64,000 nt of DNA from Lachnospiraceae bacterium (GTDB taxonomy: Bacteria > Bacillota > Clostridia > Lachnospirales > Lachnospiraceae). Below, in pieces: positions 48,765 to 56,559 of the stretch. How positions within the stretch are numbered: position 1 is the first letter of the stretch; each line of letters opens with the position of its first letter. The stretch lies in contig CABJAV010000012.1 of assembly GCA_902363675.1 (NCBI GenBank), forward strand, positions 561 to 64,560, written 5' to 3'. The position numbers and the translations under genes are program-made. Under the pieces are notes generated by a model. It had not been told where the DNA came from. It did no database searches and saw only the letters and a list, made by a program, of their open reading frames with translations.

Positions 48765-48785
48765 CCTAAAAGTCATAATGAAATT

Positions 48786-49940
48786 TTACTGAATTGGCAC
48801 TTCAATGGTATCCCCACCTGCATCATTCGACTGCATAATGAGTGCCTGCACCTGATCCGGATCGATCACCTGCACAAATGAACGCAAGGAATATGCCTTT
48901 GTCATCGCGTCATCATCATATCCGGAACCTCCGGCATCTCCAAGGAACGGAAGTTTCTTTCCATCCTTAAGAACAACGCCTTTGAACAATGGTACCTGAT
49001 TGGTATCCTCCTTGATTTCTATTTTACCATTTACACTGTAATTGATCCGAATAGAAATTGGTGAAAGTTCAATCGTATCAATCGTAAAAGGCGTACCTTC
49101 TATACTTTTTCCTACCGTAATATTGCTTGCAGTGCTGACATCCGGAAGCTTGATCTCAAAATCCCAGTTTCCTTCTTTCGCAAGTGTAAAGCTGGTTTTA
49201 TGAAGCGTTCCGAGATCTTTCAACTTACAATAAATCGTCTTTCCCAGAAGACTGTCCTTCTGATCCGCAACGCCAAGACTTGCAACAAACTCCAGATTTC
49301 CGTCTTTGTCCACATAATGCAGGATCATTTTTCCATTCTCATCTTCCTCGATAGGAGTTCCATCCTCGTAGACCGGATATCCGTTTTCATCACAGACAGT
49401 TCCATCATAGAATTCACCGTATGCCTGTGTATCTCCCCGCGCTTTTTCGCCTTTCACACCAATATCCCAGTCACCAAAGCCCGGCTCATCGCCCTTTGCA
49501 AGGTCATATCCCTTTACCGAAAATGAAATATGTGCAAAATACTTATCCACAATGATAGTCTCCGGTGTAATCGTTATGCTGTTGTCTGTGACTGCAAGCT
49601 TGCTGTAATCCGCATCCTCTTTTAAGACTACAGCCGCGCCCTTGTCCGTCAGCTCCTTCTGCTGTGTGTCTGTTGCCTGCAAGGTTCCCTTCATTCCGCG
49701 GCTCCACACATGGTGTACAGCAGCTCCAACGGTCACACTTCCGGCAATAATAAGACATGCACACGCTGCGACTGCTGCCGGGTTCTTCCAAAAACCACGT
49801 TTCTTTTTCTCTGTCTGATTATTTTTTTGCATAGCACTTCTGCCCTCCGTCTGAATTCTGGCAAAAGCCTCGTCCGCTTTCTGCAATACAATTTCCGGTA
49901 CTTTGATATCTTCCTGAAAAATATTGAAATTTTTCTTCAT
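48786..49940 (-). CDS. DUF4179 anti-sigma factor-like membrane protein
   Basis: The 384-residue protein has a cytoplasmic N-terminal part (1-65), one membrane segment (about 70-90) and a large external beta-rich domain, the layout of DUF4179 partners of ECF sigma factors. ATG 49940 was chosen because AAAGGAG precedes it; the longer frame to 50057 overlaps the sigma gene. That RBS lies in the last codons of the sigma gene, so the pair is coupled. It likely holds its sigma factor until an envelope signal arrives; the signal is unknown. Confidence 0.85.
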   Translation of the reverse strand: MKKNFNIFQEDIKVPEIVLQKADEAFARIQTEGRSAMQKNNQTEKKKRGFWKNPAAVAACACLIIAGSVTVGAAVHHVWSRGMKGTLQATDTQQKELTDKGAAVVLKEDADYSKLAVTDNSITITPETIIVDKYFAHISFSVKGYDLAKGDEPGFGDWDIGVKGEKARGDTQAYGEFYDGTVCDENGYPVYEDGTPIEEDENGKMILHYVDKDGNLEFVASLGVADQKDSLLGKTIYCKLKDLGTLHKTSFTLAKEGNWDFEIKLPDVSTASNITVGKSIEGTPFTIDTIELSPISIRINYSVNGKIEIKEDTNQVPLFKGVVLKDGKKLPFLGDAGGSGYDDDAMTKAYSLRSFVQVIDPDQVQALIMQSNDAGGDTIEVPIQ

Positions 49941-49944
49941 CACG

Positions 49945-50451
49945 CTACTCCTTTCTGTAATAGGCTGCCAATTTTTCCCTGCCCCGCGCAAGCCTTGTCT
50001 GAATCGTGCTCGTTGAAACATGCAACAGCCCTGCAATCTCCTTTGTCTTCCAACCATGCCCGTAATAGAGCATCATTGGAATGCGATAGATTTCATCCAG
50101 CGCGGTCAACGCTTCTTTCAGTTCCAGGTTGTAAGAATCCTCCGCCGCCGGTGGCTCATATTCCTCCAGCGGAGTGAAATCCTCACGCTTTTTTCTGATG
50201 TCATAACAATTGTTGATCAGAATTCTTATCAGCCAGGTTTTAAAATACCGATTCTCTCTGAGCGTCCCGATCCGTTCCCAACAGTCAAGTATCGTCTCCT
50301 GAATTGCATCCGCAGTATCCTCGTCATTCATCAGAATAGCAATTGCGACACGATACATATCCTTTGTATACTGCTGCATCAGGGTTGTAAAAGCATCCGG
50401 ATCCCGGTCTTTTGCCTTTCTTATTAAGTTCATCATTTCTGTTTTCTTCAT
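49945..50451 (-). CDS. ECF-type sigma-70 factor (paired with DUF4179 protein)
   Basis: The 168-residue sigma factor has region 2 (DAFTTLMQQYTKDMYRVAIAIL, then DTADAIQETILDCW) and region 4 helix-turn-helix (GWKTKEIAGLLHVSTSTIQTRLARGREKL). I chose ATG 50451 because AGGAG lies about 7 nt before it; an ATG at 50457 is too close to the RBS. An ECF-like motif at 50516-50544 suggests autoregulation. Confidence 0.92.
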   Translation of the reverse strand: MKKTEMMNLIRKAKDRDPDAFTTLMQQYTKDMYRVAIAILMNDEDTADAIQETILDCWERIGTLRENRYFKTWLIRILINNCYDIRKKREDFTPLEEYEPPAAEDSYNLELKEALTALDEIYRIPMMLYYGHGWKTKEIAGLLHVSTSTIQTRLARGREKLAAYYRKE

Positions 50452-50515
50452 GGCCATTCTCCTGCGCGCTGAGATCTTGTCAAAGCAAATGGTTTCCTTT
50501 TTGCTTTACACTTAT

Positions 50516-50544
50516 TAGACGGACGAACAAATCAAAAAATCCCA
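50516..50544 (-). promoter_or_regulatory. ECF-type autoregulatory promoter candidate
   Basis: On the minus strand the block TTGTTCGTCCGTCTAATAAG (50531-50512) shares TTGTTCGTC and CGTCTAATAA with the site before trpS. A TGGGAT lies 17 bp upstream of CGTCTA. The -35 is a poor match, so this call rests mainly on the shared -10 block. Confidence 0.4.
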
Positions 50545-50551
50545 TCAAATG

Positions 50552-50588
50552 AAAAAATCTATCCTGCCGCGGCAGAATAGACCTTTTC
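50552..50588 (-). terminator. Terminator, left member of a 37-nt repeat pair flanking the ATPase gene
   Basis: TCTATTCTGCC and GGCAGGATAGA form a stem followed by TTTTTT on the minus strand, ending the ATPase gene. The same 37 nt recur at 52071-52107 with only two changes. Confidence 0.85.
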
Positions 50589-50621
50589 TTTAACTCAATT
50601 AATAAACATAATGCCCATTTT

Positions 50622-51911
50622 TCAGAGATTGCACACCGCATATAACGGTATATTCTCCATCCATCCCTGATCAATATATTTTAAGGTTGAAAACCTCACC
50701 GCTTTGTTTGGATGATACTTATCACAATATGCTTTCAGACTTTGTGACCGAATATTATCCCCTGCTTTGACTTCTATCGGAACAATATCCTTTCCTCTCT
50801 GCACAAGGAAGTCCTGCTCAAACGTTGCCTTTTCCGTTCCAAAATAATATGGTGTATATCTTGTATCCGATATTAGTTGTTGCAAAACATATTGTTCTGT
50901 AAGTGCACCTTTGAACTCGACAAATATATCATTTCCATCCAATATTGATTCCGCTTCAAGTTCGCTCAATGCCCCTAATAATCCGACATCAAGAAGAAAA
51001 AGCTTATACGCATTCATACTTTTATATGCTTTCAATGGCATATTGGGTTCATTTACACGATTCACTTTATACACCAGTCCACAATCCACCAGCCACTGAA
51101 TCGCAAGCTCATACTCACTGCTGCGCGCACCCTTTTTGATCTGGCCAAAAAAGAATTTTTTATTTTCCTTTGCTAATTGCATTGGCACCGAATCCCAAAC
51201 CAAACGAATTCTTGGCAAAGTGTGTGTATCTATATGTTTTCCGAAATCCCCTTCATACTGTCGAACAATGTCATTTTGAATCTGCCGAACCTCAGCATAA
51301 TCCCTGTGCATACGAAACGCATCAACAACAGCCGGCATTCCTCCTGTATAATAATAATTTTTTAACCAAAACAGATATTTGTCCGAAAAATTATCAATCA
51401 GCGTATAATCTTTGGTTTCAAGTGCATCCGCAAGTCCCTGTTCCTCCATTGCATACAAGAACTCTCGAAAATTAAGTGGATAAAGATCCAACAGATCCAC
51501 TTTTCCAACCGGATAGGAAACACCTTCATGAATCGTCACTCCAAGAAGTGAACCAGCTGCAACAACATGATACTGCGGAGCCTCCTCACAAAAATATTTT
51601 AATGATTCCAAAACTTTTGGAGAATCTTGTATTTCATCCAATATAATCAACGTATCTCCCGGTGTGATTGTAACACCCGCTTCAATATTTAAATTCATAA
51701 TGATCCGTTTTACATCAAAATCATTCTGAAATACTTCATCCATTCTCTTATTATTGTAAAATGAAATATATGCCACTTTATCATAATTTGTTCTACCAAA
51801 TTCCTTCATTAACCAGGTTTTTCCAACCTGTCTTGCCCCCATTATGATCAACGGCTTTCTATTATCTTTATTTTTCCACTGCAAAAGCGCATTTATTGCG
51901 GATCTATACAT
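50622..51911 (-). CDS. DUF4143-type AAA ATPase with C-terminal nuclease-like fold
   Basis: The 429-residue protein has Walker A GARQVGKT near 25-32, Walker B LIILDEIQDS near 88-97 and a sensor VAAGSLLG near 117, then a winged-helix-like middle and a DUF4143 C-terminus with a PD-(D/E)XK-like core (EQDFLV, then IVPIEVKAG near 393). These ATPases are abundant in gut bacteria but of unknown function. It stands alone between two matching hairpins and has an unusual repeat array upstream, suggesting it came as a cassette. Confidence 0.88.
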   Translation of the reverse strand: MYRSAINALLQWKNKDNRKPLIIMGARQVGKTWLMKEFGRTNYDKVAYISFYNNKRMDEVFQNDFDVKRIIMNLNIEAGVTITPGDTLIILDEIQDSPKVLESLKYFCEEAPQYHVVAAGSLLGVTIHEGVSYPVGKVDLLDLYPLNFREFLYAMEEQGLADALETKDYTLIDNFSDKYLFWLKNYYYTGGMPAVVDAFRMHRDYAEVRQIQNDIVRQYEGDFGKHIDTHTLPRIRLVWDSVPMQLAKENKKFFFGQIKKGARSSEYELAIQWLVDCGLVYKVNRVNEPNMPLKAYKSMNAYKLFLLDVGLLGALSELEAESILDGNDIFVEFKGALTEQYVLQQLISDTRYTPYYFGTEKATFEQDFLVQRGKDIVPIEVKAGDNIRSQSLKAYCDKYHPNKAVRFSTLKYIDQGWMENIPLYAVCNL

Positions 51912-51940
51912 ACTTATTCACCTCTTTGATCATAGTATAT

Positions 51941-52026
51941 CACATTTTTTCCGGCCTATTCAACAACTCATCTTACATTTTTTCCGACCTATTTTTGCTA
52001 TTATTATACATTTTCTCCGACCTAAT
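51941..52026 (-). repeat. Three 20-bp direct repeats with exact 33-bp period upstream of the ATPase gene
   Basis: Copies at 51941-51960, 51974-51993 and 52007-52026 follow TACATTTTTTCCGACCTATT with one to three changes. The spacers are 13 bp and unrelated. The copy nearest the gene covers the -35 region (TTGAAT) of a promoter with -10 TATACT just downstream on the minus strand. It looks like an operator array for an unknown binding protein. Confidence 0.8.
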
Positions 52027-52070
52027 TTATTTTAGGGATTTTTTCTTCAATTTTTTCGATCAAAGTCAAC

Positions 52071-52107
52071 AAAAAATCTATCCTGCCGCAACAGAATAGA
52101 CCTTTTC
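52071..52107 (-). terminator. Terminator, right member of the 37-nt repeat pair
   Basis: Ends the flavodoxin-like gene on the minus strand (stem TCTATTCTG and CAGGATAGA-like, T tail). It matches 50552-50588 except for AA in place of GG at the loop. Confidence 0.82.
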
Positions 52108-52121
52108 CTTTCTTCGTAATT

Positions 52122-52817
52122 TTATTTTTTCCATGGACGAACCTTCTTCGTCCAGCCCATCTCATTCCAGTATTTTACATCCGGCGCACACCAGCCGAAC
52201 TTCGACTGCACCATGCGCATCGCATAGAACCATGCTCTTGTCTTAAGTCCCGGTTTTACATTTCCGTAATGCCTTCTAATCTGCCCTGCGACTTTTTCCA
52301 CCTGCCGGTCAATTTTAACACGGGTCTTATCGGTAACGCCCTTCCAGTTGATTGCACGAACCGCAAAGCCCATCTTATATATTTTCGACACGCCCCAGAA
52401 AAACAGGCTGTCGGCCATATCTTTGTTCGTGCTCTTCATTCCCGCGCCCGCTGCGGTTGAAATACATACCGCCTGCTTTGTAAACATCTCTGCTTTTGGT
52501 CGGTGCACAAGCCATCGATGTCCCTGATGATCCAGAAAATTCTTCATCGGAGCCGACGCATGATACACATATACCGGACTCGTTAAGATGATAAGATCCG
52601 CTGCATCCAGCGCTTTTATAATCGGCTGCTGCGCCTCATAATGCAGACAGCTTTCTGCCCCAACTTCAAAGCACTGACTGCATCCGACACAATAGTCCGA
52701 GAAGTCTCGCGGCAGGAAAAATTCCGTGATATTACCGCCGACGCGCTCTGCGAGCATTCTACCGATATGATAGGTTGAGCCTTTGTGATTCTGTCCGTTT
52801 ATTATTGCAATATTCAT
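52122..52817 (-). CDS. Flavodoxin-like NAD(P)H-dependent FMN reductase family protein
   Basis: The 231-residue protein starts MNIAIINGQNHKGSTYHIGR, the phosphate loop of flavodoxin-like reductases. It contains a Cys pair CVGCSQC near 43-49 and LTSPVYVYHASAPMKNFLDH, seen in iron-sulfur flavoprotein-like members, and a Trp-rich basic tail. ATG 52817 was chosen for its GAGGAAA RBS; the frame to 52841 lacks one. It is probably an oxidoreductase of unknown substrate. Confidence 0.85.
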   Translation of the reverse strand: MNIAIINGQNHKGSTYHIGRMLAERVGGNITEFFLPRDFSDYCVGCSQCFEVGAESCLHYEAQQPIIKALDAADLIILTSPVYVYHASAPMKNFLDHQGHRWLVHRPKAEMFTKQAVCISTAAGAGMKSTNKDMADSLFFWGVSKIYKMGFAVRAINWKGVTDKTRVKIDRQVEKVAGQIRRHYGNVKPGLKTRAWFYAMRMVQSKFGWCAPDVKYWNEMGWTKKVRPWKK

Positions 52818-52883
52818 TTCGTTTTCCTCATTCTTAATCATAAAACAAGAGAAGCCTGTCTGCCCCTCTTATTTTACAACATT

Positions 52884-53597
52884 CTAAATAAACACAATTG
52901 TCAACGCTCCGAAATTCGTCTCTCCGGTCACGATCAGACGATGTGTGCTTGTGCCTTCCATTCGTCCACGCATATTGATGCCACCGAACGCTTTATCCAC
53001 ATTGACATCCACCTTCCATGCGCGCGGAACATAAAGACTGACCTCTCCGAAACTGTTGTCAATATGAACGGTTGCGCTTTCTCCCTGAATGATTGCATTG
53101 TCGAAATACACACTGGTTGCGCCGAAACTGTTATCGACGGATACGCTGCATAAATTGTCAGTGTTGATGTACTTGATCGACTCACCAAAACTGTTGTCAA
53201 AGCGAAGATTCTCTCCGTCGCACTGCTCACTGTTGGAACCGAAACTGTTGCCGTGTGTACTTGCATCCGTCCATTCGTGATGCTTTTTTGGCTTAAAGAT
53301 CATAGAAAGTCCCATACTGCCGAGAAGTGCTGCGCCAAGTACCGGCCACGGTGTAAACGCTGAAAGTCCGAGCTGTGGCGAAAACAGGATACAGATAAAG
53401 GCGATTGGGAAAAGGATCTCCCAGAAATTCACATGACGGATGCCTTCAATTAATACCCAAACGCAAAATACACCAAGAATAACATTAAATACACTGATAC
53501 CCGGCAAGGACCAGATCTTGCTTGCGATCATATAGACCGCTCCGAGGAGAAATAATAATCCCCATAAAATTTTTCCGCTGTTTCTGCTCATTCTCAT
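52884..53597 (-). CDS. LiaF-like membrane protein with NSFG repeats
   Basis: The 237-residue protein has four hydrophobic segments in residues 8-103, then a C-terminal beta-repeat domain in which DNSFG recurs (FDNSFGES, VDNSFGATS, IDNSFGEVS) with later variants VDKAFGGI and ETNFGALTI. This resembles the LiaF/DUF2154 C-terminal domain. Its ATG overlaps the LytTR gene stop by 4 nt. In such pairs the membrane protein probably senses the envelope or modulates the LytTR regulator. Confidence 0.8.
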   Translation of the reverse strand: MRMSRNSGKILWGLLFLLGAVYMIASKIWSLPGISVFNVILGVFCVWVLIEGIRHVNFWEILFPIAFICILFSPQLGLSAFTPWPVLGAALLGSMGLSMIFKPKKHHEWTDASTHGNSFGSNSEQCDGENLRFDNSFGESIKYINTDNLCSVSVDNSFGATSVYFDNAIIQGESATVHIDNSFGEVSLYVPRAWKVDVNVDKAFGGINMRGRMEGTSTHRLIVTGETNFGALTIVFI

Positions 53598-54055
53598 TGA
53601 TGTAACCTCTTTTCTTCTAATTTACTGATTAATGGTTTATAATAATATCTCGATACAAATACCTGTTTATGTGTTCCGGCAAATGTAACCGTGCTTGATG
53701 CAGTCAGGTTGCGGCTGATGGAATAAATGTGGTTCGTGTTGAGAATCGCTGACTTGGATATCCTCATAAAAAATCCCGGCAACATCTCCTCCAGCTGATA
53801 CAGCTTATATTTCGTTTCATACATGTCATCCTTTGTATGTACGTGTATGACATCATCTTCTGTCTGAAAAAACAACACATCATCCAGCTGCAGATAATAC
53901 TCTGTCGTTCCTTTGTAGAAGACATATTTCTGTCCGGCATTGACCACATCACTGACGGACTTCTGAATCTGCGTGACCTCATCCGTCAATCCTCTGCATC
54001 GTATGAGGACTTCATCCTCCTGCAGACTTTCGTCAATTTCGATTTTGATTTTCAT
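53594..54055 (-). CDS. LytTR-domain DNA-binding regulator without receiver domain
   Basis: The 153-residue protein has a short N-terminal part and a LytTR domain (about 50-150; EYYLQLDDVLFFQTEDDVIHVHT, then FFMRISKSAILNTNHIYSI). It has no receiver domain, so phosphorylation is not its control. ATG 54055 was chosen because AAGGAG lies 6 nt upstream. Two 9-bp repeats at 54129-54158 with LytTR-type spacing suggest it controls itself and the LiaF-like gene. Confidence 0.88.
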   Translation of the reverse strand: MKIKIEIDESLQEDEVLIRCRGLTDEVTQIQKSVSDVVNAGQKYVFYKGTTEYYLQLDDVLFFQTEDDVIHVHTKDDMYETKYKLYQLEEMLPGFFMRISKSAILNTNHIYSISRNLTASSTVTFAGTHKQVFVSRYYYKPLISKLEEKRLHQ

Positions 54056-54128
54056 GGTAAACTCCTTACTGTCCCTTGGACTATTTAGAGTACATGCACA
54101 AGCCACACATCTGTAAATAGCTTTCCGG

Positions 54129-54158
54129 TAAGTGGTAACGATTTGCTGCTAAGTGGTA
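54129..54158 (-). promoter_or_regulatory. LytTR-type direct repeat, candidate autoregulatory site
   Basis: TAAGTGGTA occurs at 54129-54137 and again at 54150-54158, giving a 9-bp repeat, 12-bp gap and 21-bp period, the geometry of LytTR sites. It lies 74-103 bp before the LytTR gene start. Confidence 0.65.
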
Positions 54159-54177
54159 GAAATTGTGTTCCATATAG

Positions 54178-54225
54178 TTTGAGTCAACTTGTTTATATAA
54201 CCTTATATAAACAAGTTGACTCAAA
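54178..54225. repeat. 48-bp palindrome with 23-bp perfect arms
   Basis: Arms 54178-54200 and 54203-54225 are exact reverse complements with only CC between. T or A runs flank one side only, and no T tract follows the arms on the minus strand, so it is a poor terminator for the gene ending at 54295. Its role is unknown. Confidence 0.75.
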
Positions 54226-54294
54226 AAAGTTCCCAATTACTTCAATTTATTTCTACTCATCACTCTGGCGAATGCGCCACTTTTGTCTCATATT

Positions 54295-55662
54295 CTAAAG
54301 AGAAACCGGATCCCATCCGTAATCTTTATAATATTTAAAATCCAATCCGTGATCATCTACATACATCTTTACCAGTTCCTTACGAATTTTCTCATAGTTC
54401 TTTCCCTCTTCCGTAAATTTGGAAACAGATACCGGATAACCGTTGCAAAAAGCCTCTATATCCTTCTGATACTCCGCGCCATCACCGGCCTCAAGATGCT
54501 CCTGTACGGTATAACCACCTTTTTTATCGGGTTTTAATTTTAATCTCGACGGCTGTTCACCACCGCCCTCACAGTCTAGTGTATTTCCATTTGGATTATA
54601 GGTAAAGCTCCAAAGATTTGCAAATACAACAACACCGTCATCCTCTTCCACTGTCTTATAGACCACCGGAGCCGGAATATATACTTCACCAGAATATCCA
54701 TAATCCTGACTGCACATATAATCACAAAGTGTTTTCATAATTTTGTCGTTTCCTGTATATGCAAATGCTGGAAGTTTCTGCGTTTCCCTGGTATCTTCGG
54801 TTTGATGCAAAGCCAGCGTTTCGGTTTTCCCATCTGTCCTGTCTTTCAATGAACAGGTATACAGCTGGTAAGTTCCATCCGCCAGTGTAAGCATACAGCT
54901 CAGCTGCTTATCCCCGTTTTGATCTGTCCAGACCAGACTTTCCTCACTATACTTTAATTTCTCGCTGCCATTCCATTCTCCCTGTGCCAACGGAATGCTG
55001 TCAAAAGTATCCTTTCTGTTTGCCGCAAACTTTTTCCATTTCTTCTGTATGGTCTCAATTTCTGTTGCATCATCCACCATAGACAATGCTTCCTCCTGCC
55101 CCGCCTTCGTAAGATCATAACGATATACCTGTGAAGTCTTTGTTTCATCTTTATATTCATTATACATATAAAGCATATCGTCTTCCATCATAATATGTGT
55201 CATTACGGTATCTGCATTAAAATAATTGCAATCCAAAGCCTGAAGATCCAATGCTGCCAGAAGTTTCTCCTGATTCCGCCCGTAGATCATGAGTCCTCTT
55301 TCATTTGCGAAAATAATATATGCATCTGAACATCCAACCAGAGGAGGTGCATATACTTCTGTAAAAGAACTCTTTTTCAATCCTTCTGATGCTACTTTTT
55401 TCTGTTGTTCCGGCTGTGAAACAAACGAACGAAGAGATGAAAACAGTGCCCCATCGGTTGCTGCATTTACACCAATTCCGGTTCCGACACTCAGAACCAA
55501 TATACACATTCCCACTGCTGTAAAGCGAAATACCGGAAACTTTTTTGGTTCTTTTTTCGTTTTACTTTGTAGTATTGCCGTCCACATTTGATGTGTCTGC
55601 TGTTGAGACGGCTCTATCTGATCCAACGTATGTGTAATTTTCTCTTCCCAATTGCGCTTCAT
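54295..55662 (-). CDS. Anti-sigma factor-like membrane protein (partner of second ECF sigma)
   Basis: The 455-residue protein has a cytoplasmic start (1-45), one membrane segment (about 48-67) and a large external domain with beta-propeller-like repeats (IIFANERGLMIYGRNQEK, then MLYMYNEYKDE). It begins directly after the sigma gene stop, so it is the likely inhibitor of that sigma factor. I recognise no named domain. The signal is unknown. Confidence 0.72.
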   Translation of the reverse strand: MKRNWEEKITHTLDQIEPSQQQTHQMWTAILQSKTKKEPKKFPVFRFTAVGMCILVLSVGTGIGVNAATDGALFSSLRSFVSQPEQQKKVASEGLKKSSFTEVYAPPLVGCSDAYIIFANERGLMIYGRNQEKLLAALDLQALDCNYFNADTVMTHIMMEDDMLYMYNEYKDETKTSQVYRYDLTKAGQEEALSMVDDATEIETIQKKWKKFAANRKDTFDSIPLAQGEWNGSEKLKYSEESLVWTDQNGDKQLSCMLTLADGTYQLYTCSLKDRTDGKTETLALHQTEDTRETQKLPAFAYTGNDKIMKTLCDYMCSQDYGYSGEVYIPAPVVYKTVEEDDGVVVFANLWSFTYNPNGNTLDCEGGGEQPSRLKLKPDKKGGYTVQEHLEAGDGAEYQKDIEAFCNGYPVSVSKFTEEGKNYEKIRKELVKMYVDDHGLDFKYYKDYGWDPVSL

Positions 55663-55663
55663 A

Positions 55664-56164
55664 TCAGCATTCTCCTTTCGATTCCAACAAAGATTTCATC
55701 TGCTTTCTTCCTGTTGCAAGTTGCGTCTGCAGGGTACTTTCCCTGCGCCTGAGAATCACGGAAAGCTCTCTCACCGAATATCCTTCATAATAATACAGAT
55801 ACAGTACCATACGATATTTTTCTGCAAGGCTCTGCAGTGCCTCCCAGATTTCACTGTCCATCTGTGTTTCCAATGTTACCTGTGGTTCCGGTGCATTCTC
55901 TAAATCAGCCCTCTTTCTGCGATAGAAACTTTTGTGTATATCTTTGCACTGATTTCGCGTTGTTGTAAGAATCCATGCAATCTCATGATCCGCATCCCGA
56001 AAATCAGGCTTTTTCTCCCATGCTTTCAGGAAAACCGTCTGCGTTACATCCTCCGCATCTGATATATTTCCCATCATAACCATAGCCAGCCGGTACACTC
56101 TCTTTACCTGACGATCATAAAATTCCCGAAATTCCGTTATTGATGTCCATTGTTTCGTGCCCAT
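55664..56164 (-). CDS. ECF-type sigma-70 factor (second pair)
   Basis: The 166-residue sigma factor has region 2 (YRLAMVMMGNISDAEDVTQTVFLKAW) and region 4 (YYEGYSVRELSVILRRRESTLQTQLATGRKQ). GGAGGAAAC precedes the ATG. It is distinct from the factor at 49945; the two are paralogs at most. No clear cognate promoter could be picked out upstream. Confidence 0.92.
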   Translation of the reverse strand: MGTKQWTSITEFREFYDRQVKRVYRLAMVMMGNISDAEDVTQTVFLKAWEKKPDFRDADHEIAWILTTTRNQCKDIHKSFYRRKRADLENAPEPQVTLETQMDSEIWEALQSLAEKYRMVLYLYYYEGYSVRELSVILRRRESTLQTQLATGRKQMKSLLESKGEC

Positions 56165-56316
56165 GTTTCCTCCTGTGCTGCATCCTTTTCCATGTCTCTA
56201 TTCTATACACGATTGAGAATACAAAAATATCCTACCATATTTTAAACTTTGTTTAGAATATGTTTCCACATTTTAGAAATTCTTTCGTACACTGTCACAA
56301 CCTGTTCACAATCCAT

Positions 56317-56465
56317 TGGTATGATAAAACCATCAAAAGGAGCTATTGTATTTTAACCGATGGGGGTTGGGGTGCTGTTAGTTCCGACAAAAAATAATTC
56401 GCCAAAAGCGATTCACATAGGAAACCGTCAGCGTGATCCCTCCCCACTCTGACGGTTCTTTTTTG
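56317..56465 (+). ncRNA. Possible small RNA of about 130 nt
   Basis: The 395-bp gap 56165-56559 has no gene on the plus strand, yet contains an extended -10 (TGGTATGAT, 56317-56325) and a terminator at 56423-56465 with stem AACCGTCAG/CTGACGGTT and a T run. Since the nitroreductase has its own promoter further down (56485-56513), the transcript between would be an independent RNA. CCATC (56330-56334) can pair with GATGG (56359-56363). No known RNA family was recognised. Confidence 0.35.
56423..56465 (+). terminator. Plus-strand terminator upstream of the nitroreductase promoter
   Basis: A 9-bp stem, AACCGTCAG (56423-56431) with CTGACGGTT (56449-56457), is followed by CTTTTTTG. Confidence 0.85.
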
Positions 56466-56484
56466 TAGAAGCCTTTCCAGACAA

Positions 56485-56513
56485 TTGACAAATTTAGCGC
56501 AATGAGCTAATAT
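56485..56513 (+). promoter_or_regulatory. Promoter of the nitroreductase gene
   Basis: TTGACA (56485-56490), 17-bp spacer, TAATAT (56508-56513), 46 bp before the ATG, which has TGGAGGA upstream. Confidence 0.75.
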
Positions 56514-56559
56514 GCAGTTAGCTATAACAAACTTAATAAATGCATAATGGAGGATACAT

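Noticed and set aside
48573..48785. T-box riboswitch upstream of trpS
   Set aside because: The gap is too short and holds a terminator for the preceding gene plus two promoters. No T-box sequence (TGG-AACCGCG type) is present.
51941..52026. Possible CRISPR mini-array (three regularly spaced repeats)
   Set aside because: Repeats are only 20 bp and imperfect, spacers are 13 bp, far below CRISPR sizes, and the array overlaps a promoter with no cas gene near.
56360..56452. 30-residue frame starting MGVGVLLVPTK inside the possible small RNA
   Set aside because: The nearest RBS-like AAAAGGAG is 17 nt away, and the frame ends inside the terminator stem. Coding potential looks accidental.
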